Positions 1-10,722 of a stretch of DNA of 64,000 bases are shown here, in pieces (within the stretch, counting starts at the first letter, position 1; each line of letters begins with the position of its first letter). The notes under the pieces are model-generated. The model did not search any database. It had not been told where the DNA came from and saw only the letters and a program-made list of their open reading frames with translations. Made by a program: the position numbers and the translations under genes. Origin of the DNA: Buddleja alternifolia (Eukaryota > Streptophyta > Magnoliopsida > Lamiales > Scrophulariaceae); the NCBI GenBank assembly GCA_019426215.1, contig CM033394.1, forward strand, positions 47,986,423 to 48,050,422, written 5' to 3'.

Positions 1-113
1 GGATAGGATCCGGTTAGCTGTCATGCCCGAGTCTCAGCCCAGGATCCAATATTGATCGGGTTTGATACCACAACCAATCTAACCATAAAACAAAGTAAAA
101 AAAAAAAAAAGAA
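1..113 (-). other. Intron 1 of CRK-A, distal side of the transposon nest
   Basis: This stretch matches the intron 1 sequence of CRK-C at about 51850-51950 and part of CRK-B intron 1 at about 38580-38690, including a shared 'gatcgggtttgata' segment. In CRK-C the matching sequence runs straight into exon 1. Here it is separated from exon 1 of CRK-A (9790) by about 9.6 kb of inserted elements. The remaining CRK-A exons should lie left of the window. No coding sequence is seen in it. Confidence 0.7.
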
Positions 114-259
114 GAGAAAATGTCATTTTTGGTACCATAAGACACGCCAAATCCAATTTCGGTACCACGCTTTTGAAAAGTAACACTTTTGGTAGCAAAT
201 CAAGTTTTTTGTCTCAATTTTTGTATTGCCGTTTGTTGACTAACGGTCAACACTAAAAA

Positions 260-460
260 TGTTGAGATATTCTCTCTAAAATTAATGGGATTGCAGAGCT
301 GTCAAATATCTTTTATTCCTAATTTAGCACTAGTTAGATAGCTGTAAATACTCTAGTATTTGTTTCCATACATAGTTTCAATATTGTTGTATATATGTAT
401 ACCTTTGTGCAGAACGTGAAAGATGAGAATGAAAAACCTTTTCCCCTACATATTTCATCT
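260..460 (+). repeat. Copia-1 5' LTR
   Basis: It begins tgttgagatattctc and ends ...tatttcatct directly before the primer-binding site. By eye only one base differs from the 3' LTR (tctctct versus tctctcc near the start), which indicates recent insertion or homogenisation. An AT-rich 'tatatatgtatac' segment near the end could serve as a promoter element, but this is not demonstrated. Confidence 0.9.
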
Positions 461-473
461 TGGTACCAGAGCC
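461..473 (+). other. Copia-1 primer-binding site
   Basis: The sequence tggtaccagagcc abuts the 5' LTR. The usual plant copia site complementary to initiator tRNA-Met is tggtatcagagc, so there is one substitution. Confidence 0.75.
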
Positions 474-498
474 AACTAATACTCATTGAAACCTTAAA

Positions 499-1556
499 AT
501 GGGTGAAAAAGGAATTGAATCATCTGGATCAAAATCAGTCCCTATTGTTGTCCAATCTGAAGGTGCCTTCAATGCAGGGATAATTCTTACTGAATCAAAC
601 TATGACGTATGGTCGCAACTAATGGAGATGCATATTGCCGAAAGGGAAAAACTCTCTTATATCCATGGTAAAACAAAACCACCAACAAAAGCGGAAGAAG
701 GTTACAAAAAGTGGTATGCTGAAAATCAAAAGGTGAAAAGGTGGCTTTTGATGTCAATGAGTCCAGAAATTATGAAGCAATACTTACGTTTACCCACGGC
801 CCGTGAAATTTGGAATGCACTGTCAAAAGCTTTCTATGATGGAAGTGATGAGTTGCAGGTCTTTGCCTTGAACTAAAAGGCATTCACTGCCAAACAAAAT
901 GAAAAATCCCTCTCTGAATACTATGGAGAATTAACAGGAGTTTTTCTAGAGTTGGACCATCGAGATAAAGTGGTTATGAAGGACCCTGAAGATGTTCTTG
1001 CATATCGAAAGTCTATTGAACGACTCAGAGTGCATATATTCCTAGCCGGACTGGATGATGTTTTCAAACAGATTCGTGGGGAGATTCTACGAAAGGACTC
1101 AATCCCAAATCTGGAAGAATGCTATGCATTGATTCGACGTGAGGCAGTACGTCCGGAAACTTTGAAAGGGGAATCTGGAAATTCTGAAGCTGCAGCCATG
1201 ATAACACAAAATAAATCAAGGACAACTAACGGATTCGAGAAATCTACCTACAAATGTACCCAATGCAACATGACTGGGCACACCAAAGATCGTTGCTACG
1301 AAATTGTAGGATATCCAGATTGGTGGGATCATAATCGAGCACCTCGGAAAAAGAACTCCAAGAAGAACCCAACTGCTGCTGTTGCTGAAACAAATATTGA
1401 TGGAGCCGAGATAACTTCCGGATTAGTAACATCTACGGAAAATAGTGGTAAGGTTTTTAATGTTTCTACACCCGTTTATAATAGTACATGGATAATTGAT
1501 TCTGGCGCGACAAATCACATGACATTTGATTCTAGGCAGGTAAAACATGTTAAAAG
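499..1556 (+). pseudogene. Copia-1 gag and N-terminal protease (degraded)
   Basis: The frame from 499 encodes a copia gag of the UBN2 type. A stop at 874-876 interrupts it, and the frame resumes downstream (tract from 952). A CCHC zinc knuckle (C-X2-C-X4-H-X4-C, CTQCNMTGHTKDRC) lies near 1256-1297. The aspartic protease signature WIIDSGATNHMT follows at about 1489-1524. Copia-2 interrupts the protease immediately downstream, and the frame continues at 5770. Gag forms the particle and protease processes the polyprotein in this family. The in-frame stop means this copy cannot make full gag. Confidence 0.85.
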
Positions 1557-2053
1557 TGTTGTGGAACTCAGAGTCATATTCCACCAAATATAGAAATAGC
1601 GAGGGAAATATTGTACTAGAAAACCACACTAGATTTAATTCCCAGGAAAGATTGGAGGCGTCACAACGGTCGCGCTTAAAACCCAACCTCCTCGACAGAA
1701 TTAACTAGACGAATTTAATAGCACAATATAACACTACAACTATAACTAACAATGGCTACTTGAAGAATAGCACAAAATAAAGAACACCAAATATAACGAG
1801 GTTTGGCTAATTTAGCCTACATCCTCGGACCCCACCAAAATATTTCACTAAACAAAAGAAAGGACCAAAAGTGAAATATACAAAACTATAGAGGAGAAAA
1901 GAAGAATAGCCAAAGATGAGAGACTAAGGGATATCTAAAAGGTGAAGAGGTAGCCCACCTTTATACAAGAATTGAACTCACCACTTTCAATGTTTTCCTA
2001 TGTGGGATAACAACCAATTCTTTAACCAAATGAAAAATGAGCCATCTTCAACA
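1557..2053 (-). repeat. Copia-2 3' LTR
   Basis: It runs tgttgtggaactc...ccatcttcaaca on the plus strand. It differs from the other LTR at about four positions by eye (for example accac-a-c versus accac-a-g near 1630, and gaacaccaa versus gaacaacaa). The purine-rich tract aaggtggagatt on the minus strand abuts it at 2054-2065. Confidence 0.9.
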
Positions 2054-2120
2054 AATCTCCACCTTGGCGAATTTCAAAATCTTCAATCTCCTCGTCAAAC
2101 GGGATCACCAAAATCAATCT

Positions 2121-5100
2121 TCAAACTTTGACAATGTTGATCAAGTCCAAACAAAATTTGAACTTGATTGCAGTCACAACTTTTGTCAACATATCAGCAG
2201 GATTCTCAGTAGTATGGATCTTCTCGATTCTGACTCCACCTTCTTCGAGTATCTCTCGTATGAAGTGATACCGAACATCAATGTGCTTCGTCCTTGCATG
2301 ATAAACTTGGTTCTTTGCTAAATGGATAGCACTTTGACTATCACAATGTATTTTGACAAACTTCTGTCCAATCCCCAATTCACCAAGCAACCCTTGAAGC
2401 CAAATTGCTTCCTTTACAGTCTCTGAAATTGCCATATACTCTGCTTCCGTTGTAGACAGAGCAACCGTTGACTGTAAGGTAGACTTCCAACTGACTGGTG
2501 CTTTAGCAAGAGTAAATACGGAGCCTGTAGTTGATCTACGCTTATCTAAATCACCAGCATAGTCTGAATCGCAATATACGACTATATACTGACTATGTTC
2601 CCACTCAAATATCAAACCAACATCAGCTGTGTCATGGATGTATCGCAAAATCCATTTCACAGCTTGCCAATGTTCCTTTCCAGGATCATGCATATACCTG
2701 CTCACAACCCCCACTGCTTGGGAAATATCAGGCCTCGTACACACCATAGCATACATCAAGCTACCAACAGCATTTTTGACATGTATTCCCGTTCTGCATC
2801 AGATTTCGGTGACAAAGCGGCGCTAAGCTTAAACTGAGGAGCAAACGGAGTACTAACTGGTTTTGACTTTTCATCAATGCCAAAACGCCTCAACATCCTA
2901 CTCAGATATTGTTTATGAGTCAAACAAAGTCTCCTCAATTTTCTATCTCTGAAAATCTCCATGTCGAGAATTTTCTTCGCCTCACCTAGATCCTTCATCT
3001 CAAACTCCCTTTTCAAATGAGTCTTCAACTTCTCGATTTCTATTAGACTCGGGGAGGCAATCAACATATTATCAACATACAGAATAAGATATATGAAGGA
3101 TCCATCTTGTAGCTTGTGCAAATACACACAATGATCGTATTTGCTTCTTGTGTACCCAATTCCCTTCATAAACTTGTCAAATCGCTTGTACCACTGCCTC
3201 GTAGATTGCTTCAATCCGTACAACGATTTTTGAAGTTTACAAACCAAATTTTCATTTTCAGCAACTTTGAATTCCTCTGGCTGAGTCATATAGATTTCCT
3301 CTTCCAAGTCTCCATGTAAAAATGCAGTTTTTACATCCAACTGAACTAGTTCAAAATCCAACTGTCTACCAAAGCCAACAAAATTCTAATGGAGGAGTGT
3401 TTTACAACTGGAGAAAACACCTCATTATAATCAATGCCCTCCTTCTGAGCGTAACCTTTGGCCACCAATCTGGCTTTGTAGCGAACATCACCTTGGCTAG
3501 GAAATCCATCTTTCTTTGCAAATACCCATTTGCATCCAATTGCCTTCGTTCCCTTCGGGAGACTGGCCAGTTCCCATGTTTGATTCTTATGAAGGGACTG
3601 CATTTCTTCACTCATGGCAATCCTCCACTTATCTTTCTCTGGTCCTTTGACTGCTTCAATATAAGTGGTAGGAACATCATCAGTGGCAATTGCAGATGCA
3701 CAAGCCACCATATCATCAAAGCGAGCAGGCTTTCTGATTGTCCTCTTTGGCTTGCTAGTTGCAATTGATTCAAGTTGCTGTGGAAGTTCTTGGGGTTGAA
3801 CTTCCTCTTCTTCAAAATCTCCTTCTACCGTAGGAGAATGATCAAGAGTTTCTTGATCTGCTGGGACAACAAACTTTTCAAACTCCACCTGTTTGGGAGT
3901 ACCATCCTGCTGTTCTGCATTCACCTTTTCCAACACGATAGATTCATCAAAGGTGACATCCCTGCTAAAGATTATTTTCTTTGTTTCTGGACACCAAAGG
4001 CGATAGCCTTTTATAACAGAGGTGATCCCCATGAACACAGCTTTCTTTGCTCTAGGATCCAACTTTGATTCCTTAACATGATAATATGCAGCGGAACCAA
4101 ACACATGTAAGGAATCATAATCAGCAGCAGGCTTTCCAAATCATTTCTCCAATGGTGTTTTTCCATCAATAGCAGTAGATGGTAGACGATTAACGAGATG
4201 ACACGCATATGTCACAGCCTCAGCCCAAAATTCTTTACCCAACCTAGCATTGGATAACAAACACCGAGCTTTCTCCAGCAAAGTCCGATTCATGCGTTCT
4301 GCCACTCCGTTCTGTTGTGGTGTATGTCTGACAGTGAAGTGTCTGACAATGCCTTCATCCTCACAAAATTTCTGAAATGGACCACTCCTAAATTCTCCAC
4401 CATTGTTTGTACGGAGACGATTGACCTTTTTATCAGTCTGAGTTTCCACCATCTTTTTCCATTTAAGGAATACCTCAAACACTTCATCCTTTGTTTTCAT
4501 CGTATACACCCAAACTCTCCGGGAAAAAATATCAACAAAGGTTACAAACTAGTGCTTCCCTCCCAAAGAACTCATTTTTGGAGGGACCCACACATCCGAA
4601 TGAACATAATCCAAGATACCATCAGTATTATGGATTGCTGTTCCAAATTTAACCCTTGTCTGTTTCCCACGAACACAAAGTTCACAAAACTCCAATTTGG
4701 AGTATTTCACTCCTTTTGTTTTGTGAACGACCTCTGATGAACAAAACTTCTACATCTCCGCCTGAACAAACTTGCTTGTCCTTCTCAGTTCATAACTGTA
4801 TAGGGCAGCACAAACTTCGCTAAGAGATACAGCAGCAGCCTTCCCGTGAAGTAGAGTGGTTTCAAGAAACTCAAACTCCTCAGGAAGGGATCCCAGCAAC
4901 ATCAGAGCCAAATCCTTCTCATCCAAATTTCCGTTCTTTTTCCTCTATATCATTTGGTTTCTTTTCTTCAATAGCTAAGTATAGACCTTGTTGAAAGAGT
5001 GCGTCTACAACTTCACTTTGCCACATACCAAAATGGCATGTGCCATCAAAAGACTCCACTACCAATCGTGTATTCGCCACAGTGGTTTTCGTCCAAATGG

Positions 5101-5131
5101 ACGACGACAATGCTTTTGAGGTAACTTCCAT
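2121..5131 (-). pseudogene. Copia-2 polyprotein remnant (gag fragments, integrase, RT, RNase H)
   Basis: Read on the minus strand. A gag N-terminus starts at 5131. It jumps at about 4919 to a later gag segment and then at about 4750 to the pre-integrase CELC motif, so central gag, zinc knuckle and protease are deleted. Integrase follows (HSDVW near 4600, TPQQNGVAER near 4290), then RT and RNase H ending at 2121. In the integrase the usual RTDNGG reads RTNNGG (near 4403), and in the RT the usual YVDD reads YVDN (near 3072). Each is a catalytic Asp to Asn change explained by one G-to-A transition. Further stops and frame changes occur near 4745, 4550, 4140, 3350 and 2760. It could only move in trans, if at all. 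Confidence 0.88.
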
Positions 5132-5250
5132 TTTTGGTTACAAATTATTCTTCAATAACCTTCCAAATGCGGAAGCCAAATAGCCCGAGAAAACTTTTCT
5201 GATGTGGAAGATCAGATTAAACTGCGACCACAGAGCATACTCAGAATACC

Positions 5251-5265
5251 CGAGCTCTGATACCA
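5251..5265 (-). other. Copia-2 primer-binding site
   Basis: The minus strand reads tggtatcagagctcg, two bases from the LTR end at 5268. This is a canonical match to the plant initiator tRNA-Met 3' end. Confidence 0.85.
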
Positions 5266-5267
5266 CT

Positions 5268-5764
5268 TGTTGTGGAACTCAGAGTCATATTCCACCAAAT
5301 ATAGAAATAGCGAGGGAAATATTGTACTAGAAAACCACAGTAGATTTAATTCCCAGGAAAGATTGGAGGCGTCACAACGGTCGCGCTTAAAACCCAACCT
5401 CCTCGACAGAATTAACTAGACGAATTTAATAGCACAATATAACACTACAACTATAACTAACAATGGCTACTTGAAGAATAGCACAAAATAAAGAACAACA
5501 AATATAACGAGGTTCGGCTAATTTAGCCTACATCCTCGGACCCCACCAAAATATTTCACTAAACAAAAGAAAGGACCAAAAGTGAAATATACAAAACTAT
5601 AGAGGAGAAAAGAAGAATAGCCAAAGATGAGAGGCTAAGGGATATCTAAAAGGTGAAGAGGTAGCCCACCTTTATACAAGAATTGAACTCACCACTTTCA
5701 ATGTTTTCCTATGTGGGATAACAACCAATTCTTTAACCAAATGAAAAATGAGCCATCTTCAACA
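5268..5764 (-). repeat. Copia-2 5' LTR
   Basis: It has the same length (497 bp) and the same ends as the 3' LTR at 1557-2053, with about four substitutions. It is followed on the plus strand by AAAAG, the right copy of the target duplication, and then by the resumed Copia-1 protease frame. Confidence 0.9.
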
Positions 5765-8700
5765 AAAAGTTCCTCCAAAAAAATTGTCTCTACAGCTAAT
5801 GGTAACGAGGCCCCAATTATTGGAGAAGGATCTTTAATTCTCACTAATACTCTAAATCTAGACTCTGTTTTGGTTGTGCCATCCTTAGATTATAATCTAT
5901 TATCTGTTTCTCAAATAACAACAGCCTTATCTTGTGTTGTGATTTTTTGGCCTACTCTCTGTTTTTTCAAGGACATTCAAACAAAGCAGACGATTGGTTG
6001 TGGTATTAGGCGAGGAAATTTGTATTACTTGGATTTAATGTCGAAAAGCTATGACAAGTTACATCAAGTTTTGGTTGTGGACGGCTCGAAGGCGAAGGTG
6101 AATAAAGATAAACTTTGGTTGTGGCACCGGCGTTTGGGACATGCTTCTTTTGGGTACCTCAAAAAATTGTTTCCTAGTTTGTTTGAGAATTTTGATGTTT
6201 CTAGTTTCCGCTGTGATGTTTGTGAACTTGCAAAAAGTCATCGAACCTCATTTCAATGAACTTTGAATAAAAGTCCTTTGCCTTTTATGGTTGTTCATTC
6301 TGATGTATGGGGTCCGTCCAAAATTCCAAGTTTCGGTGGATCTCATTGGTTCGTTACTTTTATTGATGATTGTACCAAGATGACTTGGTTGTGGTTAATG
6401 AAGTCTAAAAGTGAGGTGAACTTATTATTTCAGAAATTTCATAAAATTATTAAAACTCAATATAATGTACAGATTCGAGTTCTTCGTAGTGACAATGGTG
6501 GAGAGTATCAGAGTTCTGAACTAAAGCACTATTTGGAGTCACAAGGAATTATTAATCAAACTACTTGTGTTGATACACCCCAACAAAATAGGGTGGCCGA
6601 GAGAAAAAATCGACATTTGCTAGAAGTTGTTCGTTCCTCGTTGATTCAAGCCAATATGCCATTGTCTTATTGGGGAAAAGCTCTTTCCTCAGCAGCACAC
6701 TTAATTAATCGAACTCCTTCTCGCTCAATTAACTTCCAAACACCACTCCAAGCTCTTACTAATGCTGTAGTAGCTCCATCAGTACCAAATTTACCTCCAC
6801 GTGTATTTGGGTGTGTAGTATTTGTACATATCCATAAGCAACAATGCAATAAGCTTGCTCCACGGGCCTTGCGATGTGTTTTTTTCGGGTATGCAACAAC
6901 TCAAAAGGGGTATAGGTGTTACCATCCGCCAACTCAACGAATGTTCATAACAATGGATGTAGTTTTCCATGAAAATTCATTGTATTTTTCTTCTGAGTCT
7001 GATTTTCAGAGGGAGAACCAGAAAGAAATTCAGACCCTAGACTATGATTTTCATGGGGAATATGACTATCACCTCGTTGATAGTACTGGAGTTAATGATT
7101 TGAATATGAGTGCTGAAACTTTGGAACATGAAGGGGCGATCGAAACAGACGACATAAGTCCATTAACTGAAGAATTTGAGACCCTCGTTGATATACCACA
7201 CCAATCATTTACTGAGGATGTTCCTATCTTGGAAACTGAGCCCCCCTGGAAAACAACTTCCAGAACGTCTCACAAGAGGTATTCCTAAACCCACATATGA
7301 ACCTGAGATTTCTAGCAGAGTCAAATATCCCATGAGTCATTATGTGTCAAATCACAATCTGTCAGAATCAAATAAGTCATTTGTGAATCAATTATCTTCT
7401 GTAGCTATTCCTAACAGTGTGCAGGAAGCCTTAGCTAATCCAAAATGGAGAGCCGCAATGAATGAAAAAATGAACTCCTTGTAGAAGAATAAAACTTGGG
7501 AGCTTTTTGACTGTCCACCGGGAAAGAAGCCAGTGGGTTGTCGATGGGTTTACACAATAAAGTACAAAGATGATGGCACAATTGAACGATTCAAAGCAAG
7601 ATTGGTTGCAAAAGGGTATACCCAAACCTATGGGATCGATTATACGGAGACATTTGCACCTGTAGCTAAAATCAATACTGTAAGAGTATTATTATCTCTA
7701 GCTGCAAATTTAGATTGGCCATTACAACAATTTGATGTAAAAAATACCTTTTTGCATGGTGAATTGTCTGAGAAATTTATATGGAGCAACCGCCGGGATG
7801 TATGGCATCAGAAGGACAAAATAAAGAGGTTTGCAGATTGAGAAAATCATTATATGGCTTGAAACAGTCTCCTAGAGCATGGTTCAGAAGGTTTACAAAA
7901 TCTATGATAGCTTTTGGATATCACCAAAGTAATTCAGACCATTCTTTATTTATAAAAAGAAAACGAGACAAGATTACTGCTCTTATTGTGTATGTGGATG
8001 ATATGGTGGTTACAGGAAATGATCCAGTACAACAAAAGTCACTGCAAGCACACTTGTTTAAAGAGTTTGAAACGAAAGATCTTCGTCACTTGAAATATTT
8101 CCTTGGGATCGAAGTTTCTAGATCAAAGAAATGATTTTTTCTATCCCAAAGAAAGTATGCAGTAGACTTATTGCAAGAAACTGGTATGTCAGCATGTCAA
8201 CCAGTTGATACCCTAGTTGAGGAAGGTTTAAAGTTTTGCGTTGAAACAGTCCAAGTACCTGTTGATAAGGGAAGATATCAGAGACTTGTAGGGAGACTAA
8301 TGTACCTAGCTCACACAAGGCCTGACCTAGCTTATGCATTGAGCGTTTTTAGCCGGTTTATGCATAATCCGGGAGAACAACATATGAAGGCGGTAATGCG
8401 TATCTTGAGGTACTTGAAATCTGCTCCTGGAAAAGGAATTTTGTTTACCAAAGATACAAATGGACAAGGTATAGATGTGTATACGGATGCTGATTTGGCT
8501 GGAGCAATAGATGATAGACGATCTACTTCTGGTTACTTCACATTTGTAGAGGGGAATCTTGTCACATGGAGGAGTAAAAAACAAAATGTAGTTGCACGCT
8601 CAAGTGCAAAAGCAGAATTCAGAGGTATGCCACTGGGGACTTTGTGAGTTTATGGATAAGACTTCTTTTGCAAGACTTGGGTTATCCACCTAGGCAATCA

Positions 8701-8949
8701 ATTCGATTGTATTGTGACAATAAAGCTGCACGTGATATAACTTACAATCCTGTCCAACACGATCGAACAAAGCATGTTGAGATTGATAGATTCTTTATCA
8801 AAGAGAAATTAGATATGAACATTTTAGAGTTGCCCAAGATTCAGTCTGAGGATCAATTGGCGGACATTCTTACGAAAGCAGTATCAAATCACGTGTTCTC
8901 AAACTGTCTTGACAAGTTGGGCATAAGGGACATCTATGTACCAACTTGA
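5765..8949 (+). pseudogene. Copia-1 polyprotein, protease end through RNase H (degraded)
   Basis: This continues the Copia-1 frame after Copia-2. The rest of protease is followed by the pre-integrase domain (LWHRRLGHASFGYL near 6117, CELAKSHR near 6220). An in-frame TGA follows at 6257-6259. Integrase core residues are intact: HSDVWGP near 6297, RSDNGGEY near 6485, and E in the PQQNRVAERKN motif near 6580. RT follows (YVDDMV near 7991), then RNase H with YTDADLAGA near 8480, ending at 8949. A frame change near 7250-7290, a stop near 7482, a frame change near 7780, a stop near 8132 and a frame change near 8640 break it into pieces. The catalytic residues I can see are conserved, so the lesions look recent. 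Confidence 0.88.
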
Positions 8950-8956
8950 GGGGGAG

Positions 8957-9157
8957 TGTTGAGATATTCTCTCCAAAATTAATGGGATTGCAGAGCTGTC
9001 AAATATCTTTTATTCCTAATTTAGCACTAGTTAGATAGCTGTAAATACTCTAGTATTTGTTTCCATACATAGTTTCAATATTGTTGTATATATGTATACC
9101 TTTGTGCAGAACGTGAAAGATGAGAATGAAAAACCTTTTCCCCTACATATTTCATCT
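8957..9157 (+). repeat. Copia-1 3' LTR
   Basis: It is 201 bp and matches the 5' LTR except for one base by eye. It follows the polypurine tract gagggggag (8948-8956). The sequence after it (aaaaaatccgtta) is the continuation of the host fold-back arm. Confidence 0.9.
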
Positions 9158-9789
9158 AAAAAATCCGTTACTTTTCTAATTTGGGGGGGGGGGGGAGGGG
9201 GATAGAATTTGGGGCAAAAATGGAGGGGAAAAAAACCAATTTAATTGGAGGGATCGATTTTGGGGGTGTTTTTTAAGCAATTTTTGTGGGTTTTTGCTCA
9301 TTTGAGCTCTTCTTCTTCTTCTTCTTCTTCTTCTTCTTCTTCTCCTTCAACTCTCACTTTCTCTAATTTCTTCTTTCAAATGGCTTCTTCTACTACTAGC
9401 TCTACTCGAGGAAGAAGAAGAAGAAGTCATTTGGAAGAAGAAATTAGAGAAAGCGAAAGTTGAAGAAGAAGAAGAAGAGCTCAAATGAGCAAAAAACCAC
9501 AAAAATGCTTTAAAACCACCCCTAAAATCGATTTTCGTCAAATTGAATCAGCTTTTTCCCTCCATTTTCTCCCCAAATTCTGTTTTTCCCCCCAAGTTAG
9601 AAAACTAACGGATTTTTTAGTGTTGACCGTTAGTCAATTAACGGTTGTACCAAAATTGAGACAAAAAACTTAATTTGGTACCAAAAGTGTTACTTTTCAA
9701 AAGCGTGGTACCAAAATTGGATTCGGCGTGTCCGATGGTACAAAAAATGACATTTTCTCATAAAAAAATGAAGGGAAGTGGATTTTTAC

Positions 9790-10546
9790 CTCTTTGATTT
9801 CCATTTTCGAGTATAGGATTAAGGAAATTTGTATCCGAGTACCTCATGAAACACCCTGTATTCAAAGCCCGACCCTCAGATGCAGGCAAGCATCTTGATA
9901 TGGATTTAGATGCATTCTCCAAACAAGCCCTGCAAGAACTAGCGTTTAGTGTCCTCCAGCATTCAGCCAAAACATATACCGCCCCATTTTCGGGCCGAGA
10001 AACCGTCATCTGGGCCCGTGTGTACCCATTATTGTTTAGCACAATTAAAACTGCTTGTGATAAAGCCCGCATTGTTGATTCTCGAAAAGATGAACCATTT
10101 CGGGTAATATTCCCACACACAGCATGGTCGTTTGGCCCAGTATACTCCTGGAAGAAATCAAAATTGTCGCCCCGTACATAACATCCGTCGAGATAAATAA
10201 TCCCTCCTGTCCTGGGAAAGCACCTAGAAACAACATTACGCGCTTGTAAAAAGCACAACATGCAATCAACTACAGATAGATCACCGTAGCATTGGGCTAA
10301 AGCGTAATGAGCATTAGGGTGTAAGCCCGTTATTGAAGTGCCAAAGCCCGAAGTCCGAACTAGGTCAATTAAACTATCCATGTTGGCAATATAGTTTGAT
10401 GAGAAAACGGATATGTTGTGCATAGGTTGGGCTCCACAGCTAAGGTTAACAGTCTGAGCTCTTGGATCAGCAAATAATGCATCTGGTAATAGCAAAATCG
10501 CAAGAGTAGTGATAATAACAGATGGAACAAGAATTGTCGTCTTCAT
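9790..10546 (-). CDS. CRK-A exon 1: cysteine-rich receptor-like kinase ectodomain
   Basis: This exon opens with a signal peptide (MKTTILVPS... ending near DALFADP). It then encodes two DUF26/Gnk2 domains with the C-X8-C-X2-C signature ([13 protein letters not shown] and [13 protein letters not shown]). The 757-bp exon ends in AGAG followed by a gtaaaa donor at 9789, the same position and phase as in CRK-B and CRK-C. The start ATG is the one used by both complete paralogues. The kinase exons would lie left of position 1, beyond about 9.6 kb of transposons in intron 1. CRK proteins are plasma-membrane receptor kinases, and the ectodomain faces the apoplast. The exon is open, but whether the gene is spliced correctly across the nest cannot be judged. 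It is closer to CRK-C than to CRK-B by eye. Confidence 0.85.
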
Positions 10547-10628
10547 TATGGTTTACTTTGTCTTCTCAATTTTTCTGTTGAAACGAGGGATCAGTTAAGA
10601 GAATTATTTAACTTCTTCCAAACAACAA

Positions 10629-10635
10629 TATAAAA
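10629..10635 (-). promoter_or_regulatory. Candidate TATA box of CRK-A
   Basis: The minus strand reads ttttata about 85 bp upstream of the ATG. CRK-C has the same element in the same context (52814-52820). No transcript data are available. Confidence 0.35.
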
Positions 10636-10722
10636 GAAAACCAAACATTAGACGACATTATAGAATGGACATGTTAAAATGTTACAATTATGACCGCAAT
10701 GTATATCCATAGATAAAAATAT

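Larger units (their letters stand above)
1557..5764 (-). mobile_element. Copia-2, deletion-derivative Ty1/copia element nested in Copia-1
   Basis: It is bounded by 497-bp LTRs (1557-2053 and 5268-5764) with inverted ends TGTTG...CAACA. A 5-bp duplication AAAAG flanks it at 1552-1556 and 5765-5769. The minus orientation is set by the primer site next to the right LTR, the purine tract next to the left LTR, and the reading frames. It is only 4.2 kb because most of gag, the zinc knuckle and the protease are missing. It splits the Copia-1 protease, so it is younger than Copia-1. Confidence 0.93.
260..9157 (+). mobile_element. Copia-1, full-length Ty1/copia LTR retrotransposon (interrupted by Copia-2)
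   Basis: Two 201-bp direct repeats (260-460 and 8957-9157) bound gag, protease, integrase, RT and RNase H remnants in the Ty1/copia order. A tRNA-Met-type primer site follows the left LTR, and a purine tract (gagggggag) precedes the right one. Flanks are A-rich: ctaaaaa on the left and aaaaaa on the right, which fits a 5-bp AAAAA duplication. The intact arm of the host fold-back confirms the empty-site sequence. Copia-2 (4.2 kb, opposite strand) is inserted in the protease region, so the element itself is about 4.7 kb. The polyprotein has several stops and frameshifts, so it is non-autonomous now. Confidence 0.92.
114..9759. mobile_element. Fold-back (long-TIR, Mutator-like) element split by Copia-1
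   Basis: The first bases (gagaaaatgtcattttt...) are the inverted complement of the last (...aaaaatgacattttctc). The match continues beyond the simple termini: left-arm bases 114-259 and 9158 to about 9405 pair with the right arm from about 9410 to 9759. Without the inserted Copia-1 the element is about 748 bp and nearly a perfect palindrome. Its arms include a TTC run at 9308-9343 that pairs with GAA runs near 9408-9475, so the serine-rich ORFs on both strands there are repeat artefacts. It lies in intron 1 of CRK-A. I could not define a clean target duplication because both flanks are A-rich. The Mutator-like assignment is inferred from TIR style and from sister elements in this window with 9-10 bp duplications. 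Confidence 0.7.

Noticed and set aside
9245..9541. Serine-rich ORFs on both strands
   Set aside because: They derive from paired TTC/GAA tracts in the arms of a fold-back element and mirror each other. No independent protein evidence.
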